NCBI RefSeq assembly: GCF_000002235.5
Contig: NW_022145599.1
Location: forward strand, 23,210,879-23,274,878
DNA: 64,000 nt
Reading direction: 5' to 3'
From: Strongylocentrotus purpuratus
Taxonomy: Eukaryota; Echinodermata; Echinoidea; Camarodonta; Strongylocentrotidae
Part shown: positions 60,501 to 63,540 of the stretch, in pieces
Layout: each line of letters opens with the position of its first letter
Numbering within the stretch: the stretch's first letter is position 1
The notes under the pieces: generated by a model
What the model was told of the DNA's origin: nothing
Databases searched by the model: none
What the model saw: the letters and a program-made list of their open reading frames with translations, nothing else
Position numbers and translations under genes: made by a program

Positions 60501-61249
60501 TGTGGCAACTTGAATTTGTGTATTCCCATGTGGCAATCTTAAAAAATATACTTTCCACGTTTAAAAATCTGCCATGATGATGATGGTGTTGAAAATTACG
60601 ATGTTTTATTTAACTTTCAGGCTCTTGCAACCAGTTCAGCTGATGGGAGCATTAAGATTTGGGCTCTCTCTGACTTCAGTTGTGTAAAGGTAAGCCTATC
60701 GTAAGATTTCTTACAATGGCCATGTTTTTCTGTTGTTTAGAAAAGAGATGAGTTAGTACATAACATTTGAAGCTAACAACTTTATCTTAGAATGGTGTCC
60801 CTACAAGGTTCAATCATTTTAAACAAGGAGATTTTAGAGTTATTCCTCTTCTTGTTATTTTGTTTACCAATCCAATCTTCTCAATGTAGATGCAATGAGC
60901 TTAAAAGCCTTGTTCAGATATGATATTTTGCAAACAGCAGTGGTTTATATGATAATGTAACATGCAAAACTTTCCACTTATCTGTATCTTTCAATACAGA
61001 GTGAATACGCGCAGGACCTTTGTTATTCGCAGGCACTTTTAATTTTACATGTCAATGAATATTGACATGTAAAATTAAAAGTGCCCGTTTACCCCTTCGT
61101 ACCTGAACACACCTTTATTGTTATTATTCTAACTGGAGTATTGCATGTTTAAGGTGTGTTTTTCACTTTTCATTACAGACCTTTGAAGGGCATGATGCCT
61201 CTGTTCTGAAAGTGATATTCCTGACTAGAGGTATGCAGCTTTTATCAAG
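22691..61249 (+). CDS. TBL3: TBL3/UTP13 homologue, WD40 UTPB subunit (15 exons, partial)
   Basis: Fifteen exons with AG acceptors and GT donors join in phase to 578 complete codons. The joined protein follows vertebrate TBL3 throughout: an N-terminal IEAFYTGGK stretch, repeated WD40 blades ending in LWD/IWD/VWR, GHTHSVGTV, PNDKLLATGSQDR and FEGHDASVLKV. TBL3 (yeast Utp13) is a double beta-propeller subunit of the UTPB complex in the small-subunit processome, which binds the 5' part of pre-rRNA in the nucleolus. The last WD repeat and the C-terminal Utp13 domain, roughly the final quarter of the usual 800 residues, are not in the window. The true start is unresolved. Introns range from 158 bp to 8.9 kb and are rich in transposons. 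Residue numbers in the exon entries count from the first complete codon at 22692. Confidence 0.95.
22895..23347 (+). mobile_element. Helentron-like family 1, 5'-truncated copy
   Basis: It holds three diverged body units (TAGCTTGTGATCGCATTATC, CTTGCAGAGCCAATGAACTG, AGGTCAAAGGTCATG) and the full family 3' end: GGAGGCATCATTTTCGAC, a short stem-loop, then CCATCTAG. Start is approximate. It lies in the intron between exons A and B. Confidence 0.8.
23505..23552 (+). CDS. TBL3: TBL3 exon B
   Basis: A 48-bp exon between TTAACAG and GTGAGT, encoding EGADEVTCFAVTKDDE (residues 50-65). It corresponds to the QEDITAFDLSPDNE segment of human TBL3. Phase 0 at both ends, so the exon could be skipped without a frameshift. 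Confidence 0.92.
23579..23835 (+). mobile_element. Helentron-like family 2, 5' portion
   Basis: It opens with GTATCCCCCGGCA, whose first six bases pair with GGATAC at 23595-23600 to form a terminal hairpin. The inverse, TGCCGGGGGATAC, stands just before the 3' stem-loop of the copies ending at 26678 and 53276. One body unit follows (GACAGATTTCTTTCAAATG, GGAGGTGTATGTTGGTATAA, GTGTTCCGTCTCCTATAGGG). The 3' part is absent here. Confidence 0.7.
23878..24057. repeat. Dispersed repeat, copy 2 (CAGCCCCGGCATAGCACC)
   Basis: Nearly identical to 12909-13097, same orientation, 10.9 kb away. The high similarity implies recent copying or conversion. Confidence 0.85.
24058..24856. other. Intron DNA, no recognisable feature
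   Basis: Short open frames only; no repeat family recognised. Confidence 0.4.
24857..24932 (+). mobile_element. hAT-like element (TAGTGTTGT family), left-end fragment
   Basis: AAGTGTTGTAACATCACAGATA..GTCAAAACAGGACGGTTTTC matches the left terminus of the complete copy at 29924. The remainder of the element is missing. Confidence 0.7.
24933..26040. other. Intron DNA, no recognisable feature
   Basis: AT-rich DNA with several short frames and no known repeat signature. Confidence 0.4.
26044..26083 (+). mobile_element. Helentron-like family 3, terminal remnant
   Basis: TTTTTGTCTCGCCGAGACAT then AGGCGCCGCTTTTC matches the 5' terminus of the family 3 copies at 39331 and 57071, joined after about 30 bp to CTTGTTT. 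Body units are missing. Confidence 0.6.
26130..26678 (+). mobile_element. Helentron-like family 2, 3' portion
   Basis: Two to three body units (AGGTGTATCTTGG, CCTGTGTTCTGTCTGTTATAG) are followed by the family 3' end: the TGCCGGGGGATAC inverted word at 26627-26639, a stem-loop around GCATTGCGCGGCAAT, then TTTCTAG ending at 26678 with T next. The start is approximate. Confidence 0.72.
26783..27758 (+). mobile_element. LINE reverse transcriptase fragment (CR1/Jockey-like)
   Basis: A single open frame covers the catalytic end of a LINE reverse transcriptase. FDKYLHKYGVDE precedes the residues SFLSDRTQAV, then GVPQGTKLGPLIF (fingers/palm motif), KYVDDLSI (catalytic motif, normally YADD), KCMSIDFS-like and LLGVLI motifs, and the C-terminal YIRPLLEYASPLW and IQKRIRIIL. 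The order and spacing fit CR1/Jockey-type non-LTR elements. The frame is uninterrupted for over 300 codons but lacks the endonuclease and the N-terminal half of the polymerase, so it is 5'-truncated, as LINE copies usually are. It lies in the B-C intron in the sense orientation. Confidence 0.9.
27759..28412 (+). mobile_element. LINE 3' untranslated region, internally duplicated
   Basis: CGTTTCATTATTTTATT, CATTAGTGTTCC, TATGCCCTTGC and TAATGTGCAATATCT occur at about 27760-27890 and again, diverged, at 28125-28260. The 3' UTR therefore contains a duplicated block of about 360 bp. It resumes after the Helentron-like insertion at 28413. Confidence 0.65.
28413..29343 (+). mobile_element. Helentron-like (HINE) family 1, full-length copy
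   Basis: The 5' end is TATGCCTCCGTTACGAAG with a hairpin (ATGCCTCCG..CGGAGGCAT), then ATTATGTTTTCGGGTTGT and a short ACGTACGT microsatellite. Six body units of about 100-151 bp follow, each with GTGATCGCG-type, CCTGCCAAAC, CTTGCAGAGCC and AGGTCAAAGGTCA words. The 3' end has the inverted word CGGAGGCATCA, a stem-loop (CGACT..AGTCG), and CCATCTAG, with T following. It is inserted in the LINE 3' UTR. No protein is encoded; mobilisation would depend on a Helentron elsewhere. Confidence 0.88.
29344..29690 (+). mobile_element. LINE 3' end resumed, with CAATAAATCAAATCAATTC tail
   Basis: TTAGCAATTGTTAAATACTT resembles the UTR words at 27950, and the segment ends in CAATAAATCAAATCAATTC followed by ATTCAAT-type tandem words, a typical CR1-like 3' tail. 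It is the distal part of the LINE split by the insertion at 28413-29343. Confidence 0.6.
29834..29911 (+). CDS. TBL3: TBL3 exon C
   Basis: A 78-bp exon from acceptor TGGTTTAG to donor GTAAAA, encoding ILAVAYRNSLLKQWNWKDG plus SCTRTWQ (residues 66-91). It corresponds to the human ALLLAQWAW strand of the propeller. Phase 0 at both ends. A hAT-like element begins 13 bp after the exon end, just clear of the donor consensus. Confidence 0.93.
29916..29923. repeat. Target-site duplication AATAGGGG (left)
   Basis: AATAGGGG stands immediately before the hAT-like element and again at 30585-30592 immediately after it. Confidence 0.9.
29924..30584 (+). mobile_element. hAT-like element, TAGTGTTGT family, compact copy with exact TSD
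   Basis: It begins TAGTGTTGTTACATCACGGA and ends AAACGTTTAACTACAGCACTA; the outer bases (TAGTGYTGT) are inverted repeats. An exact 8-bp duplication, AATAGGGG, flanks it, the signature of hAT elements. Inside are A/T homopolymers and about 300 bp shared with 54480-54660. No transposase frame is present. It sits at intron position +13 of the C-D intron. Confidence 0.92.
30613..30750. mobile_element. Small inverted-repeat element
   Basis: GTCTTATAAAGAGTTG (30613-30628) and its exact complement (30735-30750) bracket 106 bp. Probably a MITE remnant. Confidence 0.6.
31241..32666 (+). mobile_element. Helentron-like family 1, full-length copy with an internal insertion
   Basis: The 5' hairpin end is at 31241, followed by (TCCG)n and (TACG)n microsatellite at 31288-31328, then body units to about 32041 and again from 32515 to the 3' stem-loop and CCATCTA at 32666 (the usual final G is T). 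Foreign sequence of about 470 bp interrupts the last unit. Confidence 0.87.
32042..32514 (-). mobile_element. Insertion within the family 1 copy, probable LINE 3' end
   Basis: Read on the minus strand it ends GAAATAAAATCAATCAAAC, resembling the AATAAA(TCAA) tails of CR1-like LINEs. Its borders are clear from comparison with uninterrupted family 1 copies (CATATATGTATATGAGAAATT). No protein frame is recognisable. Confidence 0.5.
32940..33060. repeat. GATGAT-rich microsatellite near the exon D acceptor
   Basis: An imperfect GATGAT/GGTGAT tract ending about 40 bp before exon D. Confidence 0.85.
33103..33251 (+). CDS. TBL3: TBL3 exon D
   Basis: Acceptor TTTATTCAG, donor GTAGGG. It encodes residues 92-140 plus two bases: SLHRGPVVSMAFDSTSTLLA then TGSSDSTIKLWDIVRQY and LKGSQGVV. 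This is a complete WD40 blade with the GH-like start replaced by HRGPV and the terminal LWD. It is the most conserved part of propeller 1 seen here and aligns without gaps to human ATMAFDPTSTLLATGGCDG. Confidence 0.97.
34438..34644 (-). mobile_element. LINE reverse transcriptase C-terminal remnant
   Basis: The minus-strand frame reads ...KASNIFSHVKNKVKASLERI then STIRPEYKLAIYTRY. This phrase (KxEYKLxIYTRYxxP) is typical of the region after the polymerase domain in a LINE group common in corals and echinoderms. Only this short piece is recognisable. Confidence 0.5.
35520..35925. mobile_element. Outer old TTAA-type element split by the 35602 insertion
   Basis: ATTAATAACTTTCTTATTTTT..CTTTCAGTCACTGGTTTCTC before the insertion and AATCAACTTATGGACTTCACC after it resemble, in order, the right arm of the palindromic element at 55339-55887. 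The copy is degraded; bounds are approximate. Confidence 0.5.
35602..35892. mobile_element. TTAA-flanked MITE, AGGGAGTGTAGC termini
   Basis: It starts TTAA-AGGGAGTGTAGC and ends GCTACACTCCC-TTTAA, exact inverted repeats flanked by TTAA, as expected for a piggyBac-type non-autonomous element. Length is 291 bp including both TTAA. It sits inside an older repeat. Confidence 0.8.
36245..36337 (+). CDS. TBL3: TBL3 exon E
   Basis: Acceptor TTATACAG, donor GTAAAT. It completes a split serine codon and encodes residues 142-171, LVQFHPDSERLHLFSVSDDS then HIRIWDLQTS, plus two bases. FHPD and RIWDL match the human blade LVAFHPDPTRLLLFSSATDA. The last nine bases and the donor are copied 377 bp downstream. 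Confidence 0.95.
36329..36705. repeat. 377-bp tandem duplication, copy 1 (carries the real donor)
   Basis: It runs from GACTAGCAGGTAAATG (exon E end plus donor) through AATTTAACGTACCC to TAACTGGAATTTTAG. The second copy starts at 36706 and continues to 36841, is interrupted by about 1.1 kb, and resumes at 37977-38207. Copies differ at only a few positions. Confidence 0.93.
36478..36561 (-). CDS. Antisense exon-like frame, copy 1 (possible DUF3504-type N-terminus)
   Basis: On the minus strand a 28-codon frame begins at an ATG in a good context (AAAAATGG), reads MAEETLPRFQLLDDDQMQDL then LTVRAPKR, and ends in phase 0 at a perfect donor GTACGT. Short MAE..RFxLLxDxDLxDLL starts are common in invertebrate proteins with KCTD1/QRICH1-like or Crypton-derived DUF3504 domains. 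No following exon was found. It may be a pseudo-exon or transposon remnant. Confidence 0.3.
36706..36841. repeat. 377-bp tandem duplication, copy 2, first part
   Basis: It repeats the end of exon E and its donor (GACTAGCAG-GTAAATG) and 120 bp of intron. Similarity breaks off after ATTAATGACTG, where new sequence begins. Confidence 0.92.
36829..36917. repeat. Snap-back inverted duplication at the insertion border
   Basis: AGTATTAATGACTGCTTTGA..ATAGTTGTTTTTATA is followed, after a five-base loop, by its near complement ending AAAGCAGTCATTAATACT. The left arm includes intron sequence that is also present in copy 1, so the arm at the right was made by copying back. Confidence 0.85.
37195..37262. 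repeat. 34-bp tandem duplication
   Basis: CAATGGCCAATGCATAGGGA followed by TGTGTGCAA occurs twice in a row. Confidence 0.9.
37300..37976. mobile_element. CTACC/GGCCGC-family element, truncated copy
   Basis: The right end is GCGGCCTTTACGCCGGCAAA followed by TACAG. A subterminal GCAAAGGCCGCACCCCGACT and CTCTTCCAAAAATACTGCGG are shared with 59197-59274. A (TA)n tract lies at 37785-37812. The left terminus is not the expected one, so this copy is incomplete. Confidence 0.65.
37977..38207. repeat. 377-bp tandem duplication, copy 2, second part
   Basis: Resumes with AATTTAACGTACCC and runs to CCATGGTAACTGGAA, nearly identical to 36465-36700. Confidence 0.92.
37988..38071 (-). CDS. Antisense exon-like frame, copy 2
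   Basis: The same 28-codon minus-strand frame and GTACGT donor as at 36478-36561, with serine in place of one arginine (LTVSAPKR). The open frame is kept in both copies. The function, if any, is unknown. Confidence 0.3.
38479..38829 (-). mobile_element. Possible retroelement gag-like fossil fragment
   Basis: The minus-strand frame contains ALLSNANYEMNSLCKELINP and PVTKFLFGDDLGKRVK, phrases like those in the gag-type proteins of DIRS-like tyrosine-recombinase retroelements of invertebrates. It is an old, broken fragment; related acid-rich sequence may continue to about 39300. Family assignment is from memory of the motif and is uncertain. Confidence 0.35.
39331..41757 (+). mobile_element. Helentron-like family 3, long copy
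   Basis: The 5' end TGTCTCGCCTGCGTAGC has a hairpin (TCTCGC..GCGAGA). Near the 3' end GCAGGCGAGAC (41725-41735) is the inverse of that start, followed by CGCCGAGAGCGTTTCC. The body has units with CCCCAATCATGTGAGTAGAA and TCAAAGGTCATT, then four to five roughly 160-bp units (TGCTTCTTCTCC, TGATTTGGTTTGC, GGTAGAGCTAA). A complete family 1 element is nested at 39628-40634. Confidence 0.8.
39628..40634 (+). mobile_element. Helentron-like family 1, nested inside family 3
   Basis: A full copy: 5' hairpin, long CCGT/TACG microsatellite (39672-39742), five to six body units, 3' inverted word, stem-loop CGACTGCGCGCAGTCG and CCATCTAG. The surrounding family 3 reads GAATTT before and TTGATATAATTTT after, and undisturbed family 3 (58646) reads TTTTGATATAATTTT, so insertion was between T residues with no loss. 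Confidence 0.9.
41758..42868. other. Intron DNA with an old TTAA-type remnant
   Basis: About 42470-42600 (ATTCATAACTTTCTTATT..TTTTTGGAGTGGAATTACCC) is a diverged half of the 55339 palindromic element family. The rest is unassigned. Confidence 0.45.
43040..43891. mobile_element. Long palindromic mariner-like MITE
   Basis: It starts CAGTGCGTCCCAG and ends CTGGGACGCACTG, next to TA-rich DNA. Inverted arms of about 390 bp run almost to the centre, where GACTTAACTCCGTTTCGTTG is repeated inverted (43438-43520). Terminal CAGT..ACTG at TA suggests a Tc1/mariner-type origin. No transposase frame is present. Confidence 0.8.
44045..44190 (+). mobile_element. LINE reverse transcriptase scrap
   Basis: Frames read WFKSNLCNRSQYVVYNNNSS and, after a one-base shift, THGIPQGSILDPLLFLIYIN followed by DLK. 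This is the fingers/palm motif GIPQGSILGPLLFLIYINDL of CR1-like LINEs, with D for the usual G. It is a short dead fragment, different from the LINE at 26783. Confidence 0.8.
45277..45430 (+). CDS. TBL3: TBL3 exon F
   Basis: Acceptor TAATTGCAG, donor GTAAAT. It completes a serine codon and encodes residues 173-223: CLSVLETHYGAVTGLSFSQD, GNTLLSSGRDSVVVIWD and NLAKKTIPVFE. This is a canonical WD40 blade (H-x-G-A-V start, SGRD, IWD end) aligning with human LTAHYSAVTSLAFSADGHTM. Phase 0 at the end. A (TC)n tract follows about 55 bp into the intron. Confidence 0.97.
45488..45520. repeat. (TC)n microsatellite
   Basis: About 30 bp of TCTCTC in intron F-G. Confidence 0.9.
45940..46042 (+). CDS. TBL3: TBL3 exon G
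   Basis: Acceptor CTGCCTTAG, donor GTAGGA. It encodes residues 224-257, PLETVVFLPEDKDFPHITPK then KEKKDFCFLTAGAK, plus one base. It matches human SVEAAVLLPEE..LYFLTAGDQG and includes the lysine-rich surface loop typical of the family. Confidence 0.95.
46371..46690 (+). mobile_element. Helentron-like family 5 (probable), 5' part
   Basis: TATGCTTCTGCCCACTGAAG has a hairpin (CCCAC..GTGGG), then TTTGTCCGTCAGTCC and body units with CTCAAGAACCACTAGAGATA and AGTAGGTCAAAGGTCATAG. Similar units are at 47230-47340, 48590-48715, 49045-49190 and 49610-49760. The 3' terminus was not identified. Confidence 0.55.
46778..47223. mobile_element. Foldback element, 89-bp arms
   Basis: AACAAGGGATCAAAAGATCA at 46778 through to CTTTTATA at 46866 is repeated inverted at 47135-47223. 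The arms differ at a few sites. In the right arm CCTGACGAAG..CACGAAACC resembles a hammerhead ribozyme core. The 268-bp centre has no recognisable gene. Confidence 0.8.
47224..48252. other. Intron G-H remainder
   Basis: One family 5 type unit at the start; otherwise unassigned AT-rich DNA. Confidence 0.4.
48253..48467 (+). CDS. TBL3: TBL3 exon H
   Basis: Acceptor GCTCACAG, donor GTCAGA (weaker than the others). It completes a glycine codon and encodes residues 259-329: IMKVWSSTGRCLYEQRGSHL, a polar stretch KKQTSEDQKQPAM, and AVVTYDHNIILFRLEDLKLE then KQ. It spans the junction towards the second propeller (human TLRVWEAASGQCVYTQ and ATADHNLLLYEARSLRLQKQ). At 215 bp it is the longest exon found. 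Confidence 0.95.
48560..49770. mobile_element. Family 5 units with an inserted unclassified segment
   Basis: Tandem-style units (ACCACTAGAGATATTCGGTT, AGTAGGTCAAAGGTCACAG) recur at 48590, 49045 and 49610. A 310-bp foreign segment at about 48723-49031 (GGCGTTAAGGCTGCAAAATG..TTGACATGGAATGACCC) interrupts one unit; its first part resembles the CTACC-family terminus. Confidence 0.55.
49976..50117 (+). CDS. TBL3: TBL3 exon I
   Basis: Acceptor GCGCTCTAG, donor GTAAGA. It encodes residues 330-376, FVGYSEEILDLKLMGMNESH, LAVASNSEQIRIFEL and CQILTGHT, plus one base. It is nearly superimposable on human FAGYSEEVLDVRFLG..VVVASNSPCLKVFEL, the best-conserved exon of propeller 2. Confidence 0.97.
50355..50452. 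repeat. Imperfect inverted repeat
   Basis: GTGCGTTATGGTCGATGCAG and CTGCATCGCCATAACGTCAC are inverted copies around a 58-bp centre. Probably part of an old MITE that starts before 50300. Confidence 0.6.
50830..51753 (+). mobile_element. Helentron-like family 1, full-length copy
   Basis: 5' hairpin end TATGCCTCCGTTACG, a short CCGT tract, about six body units and the 3' end with CGACTGCATGCAGTCG and CCATCTAG followed by T. The minus-strand 191-codon frame here is an accidental frame across units and is not a gene. Confidence 0.88.
52006..52064 (+). CDS. TBL3: TBL3 exon J
   Basis: A 59-bp exon, acceptor CTTTTCAG, donor GTAAGA. It completes an aspartate codon and encodes residues 378-396, IVMSLDVFKKGLMMVSSSK, matching human DIVLALDVFRKGWLFASCAK. 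It ends in phase 0 before a 158-bp intron, the shortest in the gene. Confidence 0.95.
52223..52329 (+). CDS. TBL3: TBL3 exon K
   Basis: Acceptor CTCTCTCAG, donor GTAAGA. It encodes residues 397-431, DNTVLIWHMDEESCLVTCVA and VGLGHTHSVGTVAAA, plus two bases. GHTHSVGTV is a family-specific motif, present in human TBL3 as GSGHTHSVGTVCCS. Confidence 0.97.
52495..53276 (+). mobile_element. Helentron-like family 2, long copy
   Basis: Four body units of about 130-170 bp (TATGGAAGTGTATCTTGGTA, CCAGTGTTCCGTCTTTAATA, AGGGTCAAAGGTCATATTTT) lead to the 3' end: TGCCGGGGGATAC at 53225-53237, stem-loop GCATTGC-ACA-GCAATG, then TTTCTAG and T. The 5' hairpin is not preserved here. Confidence 0.75.
53432..53570 (+). 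CDS. TBL3: TBL3 exon L
   Basis: Acceptor TATCTTGCAG, donor GTTAGT. It completes an arginine codon and encodes residues 433-478: LSSKFCVSGSEDCTLKVWRI, a charged linker PEQRPEEGIKEP and FTEKAHDK. SGSEDCTLKVW is a WD blade end (human TGSQDCTVKLW), and the acidic linker takes the place of a longer linker in the human protein. Confidence 0.95.
54668..56258. mobile_element. TA-flanked inverted-repeat element, GGGGTTTTTCGTTTG termini
   Basis: It starts GGGGTTTTTCGTTTGTCACG and ends CAAACAAAGGAAAAGCCCC with TA on each side. Comparison with the undisturbed hAT backbone supports a TA duplication. The interior is a purine-rich tandem array (AAAGAATAACATAAGG, AAAGACAGAAAGA, AAGTGATAGAATGAT) at 54850-55335 and 55888-56105. 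No transposase was found. Confidence 0.78.
55339..55887. mobile_element. TTAA-flanked palindromic MITE, AGGGAAAGTCCACC termini
   Basis: TTAA-AGGGAAAGTCCACCCC at the left and GGGGTGGACTTTCCC-TTTAA at the right, with inverted arms of about 165 bp (AAGTTTGTTTCGATAGAGGC..AATTGGCAACTC) and a unique 220-bp centre. piggyBac-like target. It interrupts the purine-rich array. Confidence 0.87.
56261..56765. mobile_element. TTAA-flanked MITE, AGGTAATACAAAG termini (complete copy)
   Basis: TTAA-AGGTAATACAAAGTTTTG and CAAAACTTTGTATTACC-TTTAA are exact inverted ends. It is 505 bp with both TTAA and is the reference for the fragment at 10756. The interior includes ACCGGGAGTACCGGT. Confidence 0.87.
57071..59187 (+). 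mobile_element. Helentron-like family 3, nested copy
   Basis: It starts TGTCTCGCCTGGGTAGC with the GCGAGAC hairpin arm and ends with the inverse GCAGGCGAGAC (59154-59164) and CGCCGAGAGCGTTTCCCTTG. Body units with TCAAAGGTCATTT follow the style of the family. A TTAA element (57363-58644) occupies its 5' half. Confidence 0.8.
57363..58644. mobile_element. TTAA-flanked element, AGAGATGGTTYATTG termini
   Basis: TTAA-AGAGATGGTTTATTG at the left and CAATGAACCATCTCT-TTAA at the right. It was inserted at the TTAA of TAACCTAAGGTTAA in family 3, whose sequence resumes as GTTTTTGAACTT. Length 1282 bp with no transposase frame. Confidence 0.83.
59500..59716 (+). mobile_element. Helentron-like family 1, 3' end only
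   Basis: The last unit and 3' terminus (GGCGGAGGCATCATTTCAAC, GCACGCAGTCGAAG, CCATCTAG then T) with no 5' part. It abuts the right target duplication of the hAT element. Confidence 0.78.
60240..60401 (+). CDS. TBL3: TBL3 exon M
   Basis: Acceptor CTCTGCTAG, donor GTGAGT. It encodes residues 479-532: DINSVSLSPNDKLLATGSQD, RVAKLWHMDKEVLLGSFRGH and KRGIWCVQFSPTDQ. It is the strongest family match in the window (human DINSVAIAPNDKLLATGSQD), a whole WD40 blade plus the GH start of the next. Phase 0 at both ends. Confidence 0.98.
60621..60689 (+). CDS. TBL3: TBL3 exon N
   Basis: A 69-bp exon, acceptor TAACTTTCAG, donor GTAAGC, encoding ALATSSADGSIKIWALSDFS then CVK (residues 533-555). It finishes the blade begun in exon M (human VLATASADGTIKLWALQDFS). 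Phase 0 at both ends. Confidence 0.97.
61032..61085. repeat. Perfect 25-bp palindrome with 4-base loop
   Basis: GGCACTTTTAATTTTACATG..TCAAT pairs perfectly with its complement after GAAT. It lies in the N-O intron. A template-switch palindrome or MITE relic is likelier than an RNA gene. Confidence 0.9.
61179..61249 (+). CDS. TBL3: TBL3 exon O (last in the window)
   Basis: Acceptor TTCATTACAG, donor GTATGA. It encodes residues 556-578, TFEGHDASVLKVIFLTRGMQ then LLS, plus two bases; FEGHDASVLKV is identical to the human protein. The next exon, expected to continue SGSDGLVKLW, does not occur before the window ends. Confidence 0.96.
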
Positions 61250-61447
61250 GTATGATATAGTTCTTCAAACTCCATGAATGTTGGTGGGTACCTCATGACA
61301 TCAATCACACCACTCGTACATAACAACTAGTAATCACTCAAAGCACTAGCATAAAGGACATTGATATCACACAAACTAAACCAATTGTGCTACACTAAAC
61401 AGTGTCCATAAAGGAAAATATGGACATTAATAGTCATACACTGCATG

Positions 61448-61499
61448 AACTACTTCAGAAATGCAGTGAGTAAATACTCACTGCACTTCTGAAGTAGTT
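61448..61499. repeat. Near-perfect 25-bp palindrome with 2-base loop
   Basis: AACTACTTCAGAAATGCAGT..GAGTA and its complement, one mismatch. It directly precedes the 5' end of a family 3 element. Confidence 0.9.
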
Positions 61500-61940
61500 T
61501 TTGTCACGCCTGCGTAGCAAAAAGCAAGACATAGGCGCCGCTTTTCCGGTGGCGACGGCAGCGGCGTCAACATAAAAAATTTAACCAAGGTTAAGTGTTT
61601 GGATTTTTGATATAATTTTAAAAGTGTAAGTTATTATTCAAAAAAACTTAGACAAAAGGGTTATGAAGTATCCCCAATCATGTGAGTAGAATTTCAGGTC
61701 ACTGAGTCAAGGTCAAAGGTCATTTCAGGTCTGCAAACTTAGACTTTGTTATGGCATTAACATCAAGATTTTGAATTTTTAGCATTAATTCAAAAGTGTT
61801 TGTTCAAATTCCACGAAACTTGTACACAAGGATTATCAAGTATCACAAATTATATGACACAAATTCCAGGTCGCAGGTCAGTAGACTTGGATTATGTTTT
61901 CACAGCTTAATATGAGAATTAAAAAATAATTTTTTGTTTT

Positions 61941-62757
61941 TATGCCACTGCTACAGAGTACATGTAGCCGGAGGCATTATGTTTTCGAGTTGTCCATCCG
62001 TACGTACATACGTCCCGTTCTCGTGATTGCGTTATCTCAAAAACCAATTTATGAATTCCCGCCAAACTTGGGTCATGTATGTATCTTGCAAAACCAATGA
62101 ACTGATGAGATTTTGGGATCACGATATCCAAGTTCAAAGGTCACAGGGCTCATTATGTATGCAAAAAATAGCTTGTGATCGCGTTATATCAAGAACCCAT
62201 CAATGGATTCCCGCCAAACTTGGATCATGTATGTATCTTGCAGAGCCAATGAATTGATTAGATTTTGGGGTCACAAGATTCAAGGTCAAAGGTCACAGGG
62301 CTGATTATGTATGGGAAAATAGCTCGAGATCACGTTATCTCAAGGATGGATTGATGGATTCCCTCCAAACTTGGGTCATATATGTATCTTGTAGAGCCAA
62401 TGAACTGATTAGATTTTGGGACCACGAGGTCAAATGTCAAAGGATATGGGGCTCATTATGTATGCGAAAATAGCTTGTGAACGTATTATCAATAGAACCA
62501 ACAGATGGATTACTATCAAACTCAAAACATGTATCTTGCAGAGCCAATGAAGTGATTAGATTTTAGGTTCATGAGGTCAAAGATCGAAGGGTCAAACATG
62601 TATATGAAAAATAGCTTGTAATCCCATTATTCTGAGAATCTTTTTTAGTGGATTACAATCAAACTTGAATTTTAAAAATTGCTTCTGTTTTGGTTTGTTA
62701 AATTGCTCCATGGCGGAGGCATCGTTTTCGACTGCATGCAGTCGAAGGTCCATCTTG
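61941..62757 (+). mobile_element. Helentron-like family 1, nested, diverged copy
   Basis: 5' end TATGCCACTGCTACAGAG.., five body units, 3' inverted word GGCGGAGGCATCG, stem-loop CGACTGCATGCAGTCG and CCATCTTG in place of CCATCTAG. Confidence 0.82.
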
Positions 62758-62928
62758 TTCATAATTTATTAAAGTTATCAATCTTGGTACAAATAATAGT
62801 AAATAATTCTTCTGATGATTCATAGTCAATATTCACTTCAAAATGCTGATTATATTCAGAGGATTTCATTTTGGGGGGCCTGCTAATGGGCCACTCTGCA
62901 CATAAATAATGTCCCAACCTCAATTTTT

Positions 62929-63104
62929 ATGCATTATGTTTTCGGGTTGTCCGTCCGTATGTACGTCCCGTTCTCGTGATCGCGTTATCTCAAGAACCCA
63001 TTGATGGATTCCCGCCAAACCTGGGTCATGTATGTATCTTGCAGAGCTAATGAACTGATTAGATTTTGGGGTCACATGTTCACAGGGCTGATTATGTATG
63101 CAAA
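62929..63104 (+). mobile_element. Helentron-like family 1, interrupted copy
   Basis: TATGCATTATGTTTTCGGGT lacks the hairpin (a deletion within the 5' end), continues through one body unit and stops at TATGTATGCAAA, where the LINE poly-A junction begins. Confidence 0.75.
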
Positions 63105-63540
63105 TTTTTTTTTTTTTTAATGTTTTAGCCCTCCATAGGCTATTTTATTGAGTCAAACAAACATTTTTACAATTCAATGAAATTAAGTCTTTCCTTAATT
63201 CAAACAAAACAGAATACTTTCACATTTCTCTCCTTGTTGTCCATACAAACAAATGTTGAAGTGCCTGCCATTTTGTAAAAAATTTGTTATGCATACCAGA
63301 TATAGAATGGATATATCTCTCGTCTTCATAATATTGAATAATTTTCTTCTTCAAAGAACTAAAATTTGGAATTTTGTTATTAAGCTTTTGAACAAATAGT
63401 TGATGCTTAATCAAAGTCACCATGCAATTTAAAGCATTGTTTCTTTTGTCTTCAAAACCAAAAATTACATTTTCTAAATTAAACTCTATCTGTAATCGAG
63501 AACCTTCATTTATCCATTTCACCATTTCGTTCCAGATTTA
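63105..63540 (-). mobile_element. LINE 3' end with poly-A, minus strand
   Basis: A minus-strand frame of about 100 codons (63220-63525) ends the coding part: NALNCMVTLIKHQLFVQKLN, KIPNFSSLKKKIIQYY and FFTKWQALQHLFV. KHxxxxxKxxNKxPxF and a trailing KW are typical of the C-terminus of L1-like LINE proteins. The frame closes before an untranslated tail and a 13-A tail at 63106-63118 (seen as T on the + strand). Confidence 0.65.

Larger units (their letters stand above)
61502..63104 (+). mobile_element. Helentron-like family 3, third copy, 3' end lost
   Basis: It starts TGTCACGCCTGCGTAGC with the hairpin partner GCAAGAC, then ATAGGCGCCGCTTTTC and family body units. Two family 1 elements lie within it (61941 and 62929). 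Its 3' terminus is not seen; a LINE follows. Confidence 0.75.

Noticed and set aside
61032-61085. Hairpin considered as a microRNA precursor
   Set aside because: The arms are perfectly paired with a 4-base loop, unlike animal precursors with bulges and larger loops.
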